Positions 5,966 to 12,526 of a stretch of DNA of 44,829 bases are shown here, in pieces. Position 1 is the first letter of the stretch, and every line of letters starts with the position of its first letter. The translations under genes were made by a program, and so were the position numbers. Location of the stretch: IMG/VR virus record IMGVR_UViG_3300031563_000002, positions 1-44,829 of that record; one strand, written 5' to 3'. Source of the DNA: a virus. The notes beneath the pieces were generated by a model. The model searched no databases, was not told the DNA's origin, and was given only the letters and a program-made list of their open reading frames with translations.

Positions 5966-6666
5966 ACCAGCACGATTACTTTTCTATGGATGCGATGAGC
6001 CGAGCTAGGTACAACGCGCAGCAAGCAGCGATTGATCGGGCGCAAGAAACACTTAGTAACAGGAGAAAAGAAATGACAGCCACTAAAACCTACCGTGCTC
6101 TATCCATGATTGAGCAAGTAGAACTGCAGCAAGAGGTGGAGCGTCTACGTGCTCATCTTGATTTACTTCTCAATCAAAAACCGATTCTTAAACAGCGGCT
6201 GGCTGAGATCGAGAAGGCAGAGCCGGTAAAGCAGATTCCCCAAAATTACGCAATTTCAGCAAAATTGATCACGTGGGAGCCAACAGCCAACGAGCAGCAA
6301 TGGGACGACCGCAGGTACGGCTTTAGCATCACATACGATCCTGGAGAGGCTGACGACTATAAATATTACGCAAGTTGGGGCGAAGGGCCGGAAGACAGTT
6401 TCGCAACCCTAGAGGAGGCTCAGCAGTGGTGTCAGAATCTGGCCGATGCGTTAGTGCGTGACTGGTTGAGGTTGGAAAAGCAAGAATTGGAAAGTATCCC
6501 GAAAGGCTGGAAGCTGGCGCCAATTGATCCGATTGAGGAAATGCAGATGGCAGCTATTAATGTGGGTAAGTGGGAACCTGTATTTGGTAAAAGAAATTTT
6601 ATTAGGGCAGATTTTTGCGAAGAGTATAAAGCAGCACTCGCCGCTGCCCCACAACCCAAGGAGTGA
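5962..6666 (+). CDS. Coiled-coil accessory protein with phage C-terminal module (234 aa)
   Basis: The ATG at 5962 overlaps the previous stop. Residues about 45-90 are a long coiled-coil helix. Residues about 95-165 are Trp/Tyr-rich. The C-terminus from about 173 (IPKGWKLAPIDP through EEMQMAA to YKAALAAAPQP) matches a module seen at the ends of many unrelated phage accessory proteins, where the usual form is IP-GWKLVPVEPT...AMLAAAP. Its role is unknown. The gene is more AT-rich than the replication genes further on. It is followed by AAGGAG for the next gene. Confidence 0.72.
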   Translation: MNQHDYFSMDAMSRARYNAQQAAIDRAQETLSNRRKEMTATKTYRALSMIEQVELQQEVERLRAHLDLLLNQKPILKQRLAEIEKAEPVKQIPQNYAISAKLITWEPTANEQQWDDRRYGFSITYDPGEADDYKYYASWGEGPEDSFATLEEAQQWCQNLADALVRDWLRLEKQELESIPKGWKLAPIDPIEEMQMAAINVGKWEPVFGKRNFIRADFCEEYKAALAAAPQPKE

Positions 6667-6669
6667 ATG

Positions 6670-7053
6670 ATGGAAGAGTTTAAACGCGAACATCGCTACA
6701 ACGTCATTAAGTTGAAAACCGGAAAGCTTGTCGATTGCGTAGTTGTCGAATCAGACTGGCCGGAGTACGAGACGGTTTGGGAGTTGATACAGGATCGAAT
6801 GGAGGGAAGGCCAAACACCATCGAATCCCAAGCCGCCCGCATCAAAGAGCTGGAGGACCGTGTATTACGAATGATTCGACACGATTTTAACCAAATTTGC
6901 GGATATTGTGGCTGGGAGTCTGTAGGCGAAAATAACTGGGAAAAGCTGCAAGAGCATGTCGCTATTTGCAAAGACCATCCACTTGGTAAAGCGAATTTTA
7001 GGATCAAAGAGCTTGAGGCCGAGGTTGAACGGCTGCGGAAGGTAGAGTCATGA
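6670..7053 (+). CDS. Zinc-finger-like coiled-coil protein (127 aa)
   Basis: Two ATGs stand in tandem (6667 and 6670); AAGGAG at 6658-6663 is better spaced for 6670. Residues about 75-105 carry a CxxC...H...C...H arrangement (CGYCGW, then HVAICKDH) typical of a small zinc-binding finger. It is flanked by two coiled-coil stretches (about 55-70 and 108-126). The arrangement suggests a protein or nucleic-acid adaptor. It overlaps the ligase start by ATGA, so it may be co-translated with and related to DNA processing, which is inference. Confidence 0.68.
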   Translation: MEEFKREHRYNVIKLKTGKLVDCVVVESDWPEYETVWELIQDRMEGRPNTIESQAARIKELEDRVLRMIRHDFNQICGYCGWESVGENNWEKLQEHVAICKDHPLGKANFRIKELEAEVERLRKVES

Positions 7054-7955
7054 CAAGTCACTTTCGCCCAATGCTGGCGGCTAAAACCGAAGACCTGGGA
7101 TTACGGTATCCTGTCATAGTCAGCCCAAAACTAGATGGAATACGAGGACTAGTTAGGGCTAGTGGTATCGTATCCAGAAAACTTAAGCCCATCCCAAACA
7201 TGCATACGACCAGACTGTTCAGCAACCCTGAATTTTGTGGGATGGATGGAGAGCTCATCCTGGGAGAGCCCTATGATGAGGGGGTATATCTGCGTACCAA
7301 TTCCGCTGTCATGACCATAGAAGGAACTCCAGACGTTAGACTGTATGTATTCGATGATTTTACGAATCCAGACTTGCCCTATCAGCAGAGACTTGATCGG
7401 CTACAGGATCGTATTGACGTGCTGAATTGGGGGTTCCCTATTGTGCGTCTAGAATACTGGCATGTAACCTCCAGGGACCAGCTTTTGGAGGTAGAGGATA
7501 AGGTTTTGGATAAGGGTTATGAGGGGCTGATCATTCGGTCCCCTCAGGGCAGTTACAAGTACGGCCGATCCACGCTTAATCAGCAAGGGATGTTGAAGCT
7601 CAAGAGGTTCGCTACAGGGGAGTGCAGAATCGTTGGATTCATTGAGGGCTTCACCAATCAGAATGCTGCTGTCGTTGATAAGTTAGGACTGACAAAACGC
7701 TCCTCTCACAAGGAGAACCAGATACCAACTGGAACTCTTGGGGCGTTGTCCGTAATAGATACTGTGACAGGGTGCCAGTTTGAGATAGGAACTGGATTTA
7801 CGGAGGCTCAAAGGAATGAGATTTGGGCACATCGTGAGCAGTATCTAGGAAAGTATGCTTCCTACCAATACTTCCCGATAGGTGTGAAAGACAAGCCCAG
7901 GTTCCCATCTTATAGAGGCTTACGAAGCACAATCGACTTCGATTCTCCTGAATGA
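7050..7955 (+). CDS. ATP-dependent DNA ligase (301 aa)
   Basis: It seals nicks in duplex DNA using ATP. Residues 27-32 are KLDGIR, the nucleotidyltransferase motif I (KxDGxR) whose Lys becomes adenylylated. Further motifs are FCGMDGEL near 65-72 (motif III), GYEGLIIR near 166-173 (motif IV) and LKLKRF near 187 (motif V). A short OB-fold-like region follows. At about 300 residues it is a minimal phage ligase of the T7 size class. It sits at the end of the unit starting at 5627 and is followed by a promoter for the next group. In phages such enzymes join lagging-strand fragments and repair nicks. Confidence 0.93.
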   Translation: MTSHFRPMLAAKTEDLGLRYPVIVSPKLDGIRGLVRASGIVSRKLKPIPNMHTTRLFSNPEFCGMDGELILGEPYDEGVYLRTNSAVMTIEGTPDVRLYVFDDFTNPDLPYQQRLDRLQDRIDVLNWGFPIVRLEYWHVTSRDQLLEVEDKVLDKGYEGLIIRSPQGSYKYGRSTLNQQGMLKLKRFATGECRIVGFIEGFTNQNAAVVDKLGLTKRSSHKENQIPTGTLGALSVIDTVTGCQFEIGTGFTEAQRNEIWAHREQYLGKYASYQYFPIGVKDKPRFPSYRGLRSTIDFDSPE

Positions 7956-7969
7956 GAATGATCTCTGTA

Positions 7970-7998
7970 TTGACAAACGGGTGGGCATGCCGTATCAT
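7970..7998 (+). promoter_or_regulatory. Strong sigma70-like promoter
   Basis: Perfect TTGACA (7970-7975), a 17-base spacer, and TATCAT (7993-7998, 5 of 6 matches). It lies in the 88-base gap after the ligase gene and would drive 8044 onward, including the exonuclease, ATPase and polymerase genes. Confidence 0.8.
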
Positions 7999-8004
7999 GT
8001 CCGC

Positions 8005-8029
8005 GTAATGCCACCATTCATCGACCGAG
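8005..8029. promoter_or_regulatory. Element shared with the terminal repeat
   Basis: Positions 8005-8029, overlapping the expected transcription start of the promoter at 7970-7998, match the reverse complement of 15-39 (and of the right terminal copy) at 20 of 25 bases. Both copies contain AATG, four bases, CATT followed by CATCG. It is a candidate operator or activator site. Function is inference. Confidence 0.45.
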
Positions 8030-8043
8030 AAAAGGAGTGCCCC

Positions 8044-8307
8044 ATGAAATCCCTACCGAGCCGCCTGTCATTCCCCCTTCCGTACCGCGAGCGGGCAGAA
8101 CACTACGACCACGAAACAGGCCAAACGACCTGGACAACCCAATCCTGGGATCGTCCCGGAGTCCTCTCCGCCCTCGCATCGGGCGCATGGTTCGACCTCC
8201 TGCGCTTCTCCCGTTACGACTTCGAGAGCGAGGCCATAGCCCGCTACGCTCGCCAAGCCACCCTGTTCTACAACGAACTCTACGGAGCCTTCGATGCCGC
8301 GGCGTAA
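8044..8307 (+). CDS. Hypothetical protein (87 aa)
   Basis: AAGGAG seven bases before the ATG at 8044 sets the start. The protein is small, with several aromatic residues and a helical C-terminal half (about 50-85). I recognise no conserved family with confidence. It is the first gene after the promoter at 7970-7998 and overlaps the start of the ribbon-helix-helix-like gene by 14 bases. Confidence 0.65.
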   Translation: MKSLPSRLSFPLPYRERAEHYDHETGQTTWTTQSWDRPGVLSALASGAWFDLLRFSRYDFESEAIARYARQATLFYNELYGAFDAAA

Positions 8308-8587
8308 GAACATTACCCCATCCGCGAGCATCCACCTCCACATTCCGGAGGATGTCAAGGCAAGGCTCGACCTGTTCCTCTACAGCGAGGTCGAGTCCCG
8401 CGTCCCGGTCGGGGCCTACCAAGCATTCTTCCAGCAACGTATCCAAGAGTTCTTCGATTGGAAGCGCATCCCCCTGGATTCGTTTGGATTCCCGCCTGGG
8501 TATTTCGTAATCGCGCCGAGGGAGATGCTCCAGGCCCTCGTCCAGCGCCTTCATGGGGCGAAAGGAGAAGACAATGCCAACACCTGA
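8294..8587 (+). CDS. Ribbon-helix-helix-like conserved phage protein (97 aa)
   Basis: After a basic start (MPRRKN), residues about 11-48 follow the strand-helix-helix pattern of Arc/MetJ-type proteins: SIHLHIPEDVKARLDLFL then a second helix. RVPVGAYQAFFQQRIQEFF is a signature I associate with a small phage protein found beside exonuclease and polymerase genes. A DNA-binding or regulatory role fits the fold. It overlaps both neighbours. The family assignment rests on pattern recognition only. Confidence 0.7.
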   Translation: MPRRKNITPSASIHLHIPEDVKARLDLFLYSEVESRVPVGAYQAFFQQRIQEFFDWKRIPLDSFGFPPGYFVIAPREMLQALVQRLHGAKGEDNANT

Positions 8588-8786
8588 ACTGGATGCCCAG
8601 ATTGCAATCTGGCGCCAAAAGGCTCTGGACGACACAATGACCCCAGCTGAGTACAAGCTCGCCATCGACGCACTCCGCGAGGGCCGAATGTCAGCCGCGC
8701 GGGCCAGTGATGCCGCCCGCCGGAAGAAGGCAAGGGCCGTAGTCCCGGAGGCGGATGACCTGCTGGCCGAGCTTGGAGGAGAGTAA
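8574..8786 (+). CDS. Small helical phage protein with ADDLLAEL tail (70 aa)
   Basis: AAGGAG six bases before ATG 8574 is a better start than the ATG at 8553. The body is helical and basic (TPAEYKLAIDALREGR, then an Ala/Arg/Lys-rich stretch), typical of a small protein common next to phage replication genes. It ends EADDLLAELGGE, matching the acidic tails of the proteins at 539-1114 and 4834-5487. The shared tail suggests a common partner. No activity is known to me. Confidence 0.72.
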   Translation: MPTPELDAQIAIWRQKALDDTMTPAEYKLAIDALREGRMSAARASDAARRKKARAVVPEADDLLAELGGE

Positions 8787-8787
8787 C

Positions 8788-8982
8788 GTGGGAAAGTGTG
8801 AAACTTGTAAGTTCCAGGTTGACCTGACCTGCCGCCGCTATCCACCCGTAGCCAGCGTCATAGTCATGCCGGTGAAAAGCCCGCTCGGCCAGATGAGTAT
8901 GAACCCAATGACAGTCTGCGCTTGGCCCTCGATTCAAGAAGATTTCTGGTGCGGAGAGTATGCACCAGCATTGCTGTCGTAG
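8788..8982 (+). CDS. Small cysteine-rich, probably zinc-binding protein (64 aa), GTG start
   Basis: GGAGGAG lies just before GTG 8788. The protein starts MGKCETCKF and has CRRYPP near residue 16, a Cys near residue 45 and WCGEY near residue 54, a spacing of Cys pairs seen in small phage zinc-ribbon or iron-sulphur-like proteins. It lies in the replication operon two genes before the exonuclease. Metal binding is inferred from the cysteines; the biological role is unknown. Confidence 0.68.
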   Translation: MGKCETCKFQVDLTCRRYPPVASVIVMPVKSPLGQMSMNPMTVCAWPSIQEDFWCGEYAPALLS

Positions 8983-9005
8983 TTCTATCCACTGAGAAAG
9001 GAATC

Positions 9006-9314
9006 ATGATGAAGATGTATGCGTATGTATCGAACGAGTTCTCGCTCAATGAGTTCCGCAAGGAAACCAACCTTGAGTCCCAGGTGCGATGCTGTATTTT
9101 TTCCGTCGACCCTGACATGGCTCGCGTGGGATGGTTCCTCGTTGGGGAGGTCGAGTTCACATTCTCTCCCTACACTGACACAAGCGTTGTCAAGAACGCC
9201 ACCGAAATCTTCAATTCGAAGATCAAGGAGATCCAGGCAAACACCGAAAAGGAGATCACTCGAATCCGCCGGGTGCGGGATGACCTGCTGGCTCTGCCTT
9301 CCCTGGGAGACTGA
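9006..9314 (+). CDS. Hypothetical early protein (102 aa)
   Basis: Two ATGs (9006 and 9009) follow AAAGGA; 9009 is slightly better spaced. The N-terminal two thirds look like an alpha/beta domain. Residues about 70-95 form a charged coiled-coil helix, and the end RDDLLALPSLGD loosely resembles the acidic LL-containing tails of other early proteins here. It lies two bases before the exonuclease gene. I recognise no firm family. Confidence 0.65.
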   Translation: MMKMYAYVSNEFSLNEFRKETNLESQVRCCIFSVDPDMARVGWFLVGEVEFTFSPYTDTSVVKNATEIFNSKIKEIQANTEKEITRIRRVRDDLLALPSLGD

Positions 9315-9316
9315 CC

Positions 9317-10219
9317 ATGCGCCCACCATTCCCACAAGTGCTGGATAACACAATGATTTCGGCCTTCAAAGCTTGCCCGCGAAAGTTCCAGCTCGAATAC
9401 CTCGACCATTGGAAGCCCAAACTCCAGAGCGTCCACCTGCATGCCGGGGCAAGCTACGCAAAGGGCTTGGAAGTCGCCCGGACGGCATTCTTCCAGGACG
9501 GCAAGCCGGAGTCCGATTCGGTCGCAGCGGGCCTGGAAGCCCTCATCAAGGCATACGGAAACTTCGAATGCCCGTCGGACAGCGCCAAGTCCCTCGAACG
9601 AATGTGCGGGGCCTATGAGTTCTACATGGACCAGTATCCCATGCCGGAAGAGAAGGCTCGGCCCCACATCTTCCCATCCGGGAAGCATGGGATTGAGTTC
9701 TCGTTTGTCGAGCCGATTGACCTGCGTCATCCCGAAACGGGCGACCCACTTCTATACTGCGGTCGGATGGACGAAGTCGTTGACTTCGCGGGCGGCATAT
9801 TCGGAGAGGACGACAAGACCACCTCCCAGCTCGGCGCCTCCTGGCCCAAGCAATGGGACCTCCGCGCGCAGTTTACTGGATACTGTTGGGGCGCTGAGCG
9901 AGCCGGGATTCCACTCCAGGGATTCCTAATTCGTGGGGTATCGATCCTGAAGACCAAGTACGATACCCTCCAGGCGGTGACCTACCGATCTCCCTGGATG
10001 ATCGAGCGCTGGTACGCTGGACTCCTCCGCACGATCTCCAGGATGATGCAATGCTGGGAAGAGGGCGTCTGGGATTACGACGAAAGTGATGCCTGTTCGG
10101 CCTATGGAGGGTGCTTGTTTCGGCAGCCCTGCTTGAGCGCCGATCCACAGCCGTGGCTGGAAGGCTCGTTCGTCAAGCGAATTTGGGACCCGGTAAATCG
10201 GAAGGAGGAAGAAGCATGA
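9317..10219 (+). CDS. PD-(D/E)XK superfamily nuclease, RecB/Cas4-like (300 aa)
   Basis: The protein opens with SAFKACPRKFQLEY near residue 13, the typical start of RecB/Cas4-type PDDEXK nucleases (a CPRKF-type helix). The catalytic core is GRMDEVVD (Asp near 152) and EDDKTT (Asp 165 and Lys 167), matching the D...(D/E)xK motif. An active-site Gln/Tyr helix around QFTGYCWGAE follows near 185. Cysteines near the C-terminus (CSAYGGCLFRQPC) could hold an iron-sulphur cluster as in Cas4/AddB, but the first Cys must come from the N-terminal region (CPRK). It is probably a 5'-3' exonuclease for recombination or host DNA degradation. It overlaps the next gene by ATGA and shares an operon with the ATPase at 10875. 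Confidence 0.88.
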   Translation: MRPPFPQVLDNTMISAFKACPRKFQLEYLDHWKPKLQSVHLHAGASYAKGLEVARTAFFQDGKPESDSVAAGLEALIKAYGNFECPSDSAKSLERMCGAYEFYMDQYPMPEEKARPHIFPSGKHGIEFSFVEPIDLRHPETGDPLLYCGRMDEVVDFAGGIFGEDDKTTSQLGASWPKQWDLRAQFTGYCWGAERAGIPLQGFLIRGVSILKTKYDTLQAVTYRSPWMIERWYAGLLRTISRMMQCWEEGVWDYDESDACSAYGGCLFRQPCLSADPQPWLEGSFVKRIWDPVNRKEEEA

Positions 10220-10476
10220 GCGCGGAAAGAATGTTTGAGGTAATACTGAATGTCATGGTTGAGGAGTCTTGGGACGCAGATCTACCGGCTGCAGTCTACT
10301 TCGACTATCAGCCCCCAGAGAAGGCAACTCCAGACTACCCAGGATGTGGGGCCTCCGTTACGCTCAACCGGGTGATGGTTAAAGAGGTAGACTTGTTACC
10401 AGCACTCTCGCAAGGGCTTATTGAAGCTATTAAGCGAGAATGCCTCAGCTCCGTCCAGACTGGTCCAGAGGACTGA
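10216..10476 (+). CDS. Hypothetical protein (86 aa)
   Basis: The ATG at 10216 overlaps the exonuclease stop, and a GGAGGAAGAAGC ribosome-binding site lies inside the end of that gene. The product looks like a small alpha/beta protein with an acidic N-terminal half and a central PEKATPDYPG loop. No family is recognised. Tight coupling to the exonuclease suggests a partner or modulator, which is inference only. Confidence 0.62.
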   Translation: MSAERMFEVILNVMVEESWDADLPAAVYFDYQPPEKATPDYPGCGASVTLNRVMVKEVDLLPALSQGLIEAIKRECLSSVQTGPED

Positions 10477-10477
10477 C

Positions 10478-10822
10478 ATGCACGGAATCGGAACAGTCCA
10501 TTACTACGAGGGCAGCCAACTCATCGGCTCGCGTGAGATCTGGTGTGCTCTCGTCCGCACGGCTGGGGATCACGTAGCCTCCGTATTCTACCCAAACATT
10601 GCCCACTTCTGCCAGGAATGCGGCGAGATCTGGGCGCGGGAGATCATGGCATTCTCGTTTGACTACCAGCCCCTCCTCGCTAAAAAGTGGTCCGCTCGGG
10701 AGCAGCTCTGCCCAATGCACGGAGGCGGGGAGCTGCTTGGAGAGCACCTCGACCAGTACCCACTATCCCTCCTCAAGCGCGAGTTCAACCTTCTTTTGGC
10801 CCAAGCATGTCAGAGCATCTAA
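10478..10822 (+). CDS. Zinc-ribbon-like hypothetical protein (114 aa)
   Basis: The ATG at 10478 lies one base after the previous stop. CQECGE near residue 46 and CPMHGG near residue 78 form a CxxC...CxxH set that would bind zinc. The rest has several aromatic residues and a helical C-terminus (SLLKREFNLLLAQA). Its stop lies inside the next tiny gene. It sits between the nuclease and the ATPase, so nucleic-acid binding is plausible, but the function is unknown. Confidence 0.68.
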   Translation: MHGIGTVHYYEGSQLIGSREIWCALVRTAGDHVASVFYPNIAHFCQECGEIWAREIMAFSFDYQPLLAKKWSAREQLCPMHGGGELLGEHLDQYPLSLLKREFNLLLAQACQSI

Positions 10823-10878
10823 CCCTTATTGCAATCGTACTTCTCACACTCGCAATTCTACTGGAGATATTTTCATGA
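10807..10878 (+). CDS. Tiny single-helix membrane peptide (23 aa)
   Basis: ATG 10807 to TGA 10876-10878. MSEHLT is followed by one membrane helix (LIAIVLLTLAILLEIF). It overlaps the preceding gene by 16 bases and the following ATG by four (ATGA), so it is a link in a chain of coupled genes rather than empty space. It is the third tiny membrane protein of the early block. It could be a membrane-acting peptide, or just a coupling device. Confidence 0.45.
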   Translation: MSEHLTLIAIVLLTLAILLEIFS

Positions 10879-11699
10879 CAGACTACCAACTCCCTGGGTA
10901 CAACGTACTCCTAATGGGGCCAACTGGCACCGGTAAGACCCACGCAATCGGAACGCTGGTTGACCTGGGACTAGACGTCCACTTCTTCGCATTCGAGTCT
11001 GGATCGGAATCGCTCCTCGGCTACTACACAGACCGCGGGGAGAAGGTCCCGAAGAACCTCCACGTCACCACAGTCAAAACGGCGAGCGCCTCCTGGACCG
11101 AGATGGCGGACGCCGTGCGCAACGTCAATATTCTGTCCTACGATGCCCTGAAGAAATCCTCCGACCCACATCGCTCCAAGTATAATCAGATGGAGCAGTT
11201 CCTCCGCACGTTCGCAGATGTCGTGGACGATCAGGGGAATAAGTATGGACCCGTTGACTCCTGGGATCAGTCCCGCGCAATCGTGATCGACGGGTTGACT
11301 GGCCTGGGGGACGCCTGCCTCAAGGCCGTCATCGGCGGGAAGGCCGATCGGGACCAGAAGGATTGGGGGCTGGCGCAGAACATCCTGGAGAATTTCATCC
11401 GCCGAACTTGTGATGGGGTGAAGGCGCATTTCATCCTTCTATCCCACATCGACCGGATAGTGGATGAGGTCTACGGTGGAACAAAGCTCATGGTATCGAC
11501 CCTTGGCAAGGCCCTCCCACCGAAGATTCCTCCAATGTTCAGCGACGTAATCCTCACCACGCGTGAGGGGACGCAGTGGTACTGGGACACCGCGGATTCA
11601 CGGGCTGACCTGAAGACTCGCAACCTTCCAATCGCTACGAAGCAACAGCCAACCTTCGCGGCGATTCATAAAAAGTGGCTGGCAAGGAACGGACTCTGA
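10875..11699 (+). CDS. P-loop ATPase, RecA/Sak4-like (274 aa)
   Basis: Residues 15-22 GPTGTGKT are a perfect Walker A motif right at the N-terminus. A Walker B-type segment AIVIDGLTGLGD lies near residue 135, and a sensor-like strand FILLSHIDR near residue 190. This short RecA-like plan matches phage AAA/Sak4-type ATPases that act with single-strand annealing, exonuclease and SSB proteins in recombination-dependent replication. Its neighbours (PD-(D/E)XK nuclease upstream, possible SSB downstream) support that. The start at 10875 overlaps the tiny membrane-peptide gene. A 124-base gap follows; an open frame without a start runs through it (11701-11811), and I do not call a gene there. Confidence 0.85.
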   Translation: MTDYQLPGYNVLLMGPTGTGKTHAIGTLVDLGLDVHFFAFESGSESLLGYYTDRGEKVPKNLHVTTVKTASASWTEMADAVRNVNILSYDALKKSSDPHRSKYNQMEQFLRTFADVVDDQGNKYGPVDSWDQSRAIVIDGLTGLGDACLKAVIGGKADRDQKDWGLAQNILENFIRRTCDGVKAHFILLSHIDRIVDEVYGGTKLMVSTLGKALPPKIPPMFSDVILTTREGTQWYWDTADSRADLKTRNLPIATKQQPTFAAIHKKWLARNGL

Positions 11700-11823
11700 G
11701 ACCGTCCGACAGATTAACCAACCCAAAGGAGACAGTCCCCAGTCGACGACACTCAACCTTGAACCCGCTGGAGGCCGGGAAAGCCTACCAATCAAACCAT
11801 CTATCCGATAAAGGAGTTTTACC

Positions 11824-12285
11824 ATGAACATGTCTATTTTCGATCCTGAATCCTTCCTCGACGCAACACTCGACGCTCCGCTGGAGAAGCGCCCTCCGTT
11901 GCCAGTTGGGGACTACACCGCTATCATCACAAAGGTGTCCTCGCGCACATGGCAGGGCAAGGCCGACCCCACCAAGTCCGGTGTTGCCCTGGATGTTGTA
12001 CTCACTGTTGATGTTCCCTACGAGGTGCAAACGGCCTACGGCTTGATGCCAACACTCTCCCTGCGAGACAGCATCATGCTCGACCTCACACCGCAGAATA
12101 CCGTCGACCTCTCGCCCGGCAAGAACACGCGCCTGCGCATCTACCGCGAGGCCCTGGACATGAACAAGAAAGGGGATGTCTTCTCGCCTAGGAAGATGGA
12201 AGGTCGGCCCGTTCGCATCGCGATCTCCCACGAGATCTACAACGACGCGCCGGTGGAGAAGGTCGGTCAAGTAGTGAGGGTCTGA
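11824..12285 (+). CDS. Possible single-stranded DNA-binding or recombination accessory protein (153 aa)
   Basis: AAAGGAG lies eight bases before ATG 11824. Residues about 25-150 look like a beta-rich domain: GDYTAIITKV, then ALDVVLTVDVP, later RLRIYREAL and GRPVRIAISHE, an OB-fold-like strand order. Phages commonly place a protein of this size and pattern (DUF669-like or SSB-like) right after the Sak4-type ATPase, and the gene lies exactly there. There is no classic acidic SSB tail. The assignment is from context and fold pattern, so it is moderate. Confidence 0.6.
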   Translation: MNMSIFDPESFLDATLDAPLEKRPPLPVGDYTAIITKVSSRTWQGKADPTKSGVALDVVLTVDVPYEVQTAYGLMPTLSLRDSIMLDLTPQNTVDLSPGKNTRLRIYREALDMNKKGDVFSPRKMEGRPVRIAISHEIYNDAPVEKVGQVVRV

Positions 12286-12287
12286 TC

Positions 12288-12482
12288 ATGAGGGAGTATT
12301 CTTGCTTCGTAGACTCGGACGGGGAGCTCCGCTTGGTCAGGCGCGTTACTGACGAATGCGGCCGTTGGGAAGATTGGGGTCCGGCGGGTCAAGATGACCT
12401 GACTACGATCGCCAGACAGTTACATTTCATATACTACCCACAAGCGCTGTGGCAGGCCCAGGTTCCCTACAACAAGCTTTAA
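12288..12482 (+). CDS. Small hypothetical protein (64 aa)
   Basis: It starts two bases after the previous stop and ends eight bases before a strong terminator. It is acidic, with a strand-rich N-terminal half (SCFVDSDGELRLVRRV) and a helical, aromatic C-terminal half. I recognise no family. It is the last gene of the exonuclease-ATPase-SSB transcription unit. Confidence 0.6.
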   Translation: MREYSCFVDSDGELRLVRRVTDECGRWEDWGPAGQDDLTTIARQLHFIYYPQALWQAQVPYNKL

Positions 12483-12489
12483 CCTTCCG

Positions 12490-12511
12490 GGAGGGCTTCG
12501 GCCCTCCTTTT
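12490..12511 (+). terminator. Rho-independent terminator
   Basis: GGAGGGC (12490-12496), TTCG loop, GCCCTCC (12501-12507), then TTTT. It separates the recombination group from the methyltransferase-polymerase-helicase group. I find no strong promoter right after it, so the downstream genes probably rely on readthrough. Confidence 0.87.
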
Positions 12512-12526
12512 CTTCTGGGAGCACGC

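Noticed and set aside
11700-11823. Open frame after the ATPase gene that might be a frameshifted C-terminus
   Set aside because: It reads as weakly protein-like but has no start and no recognisable similarity; the ATPase already has a sensible end.
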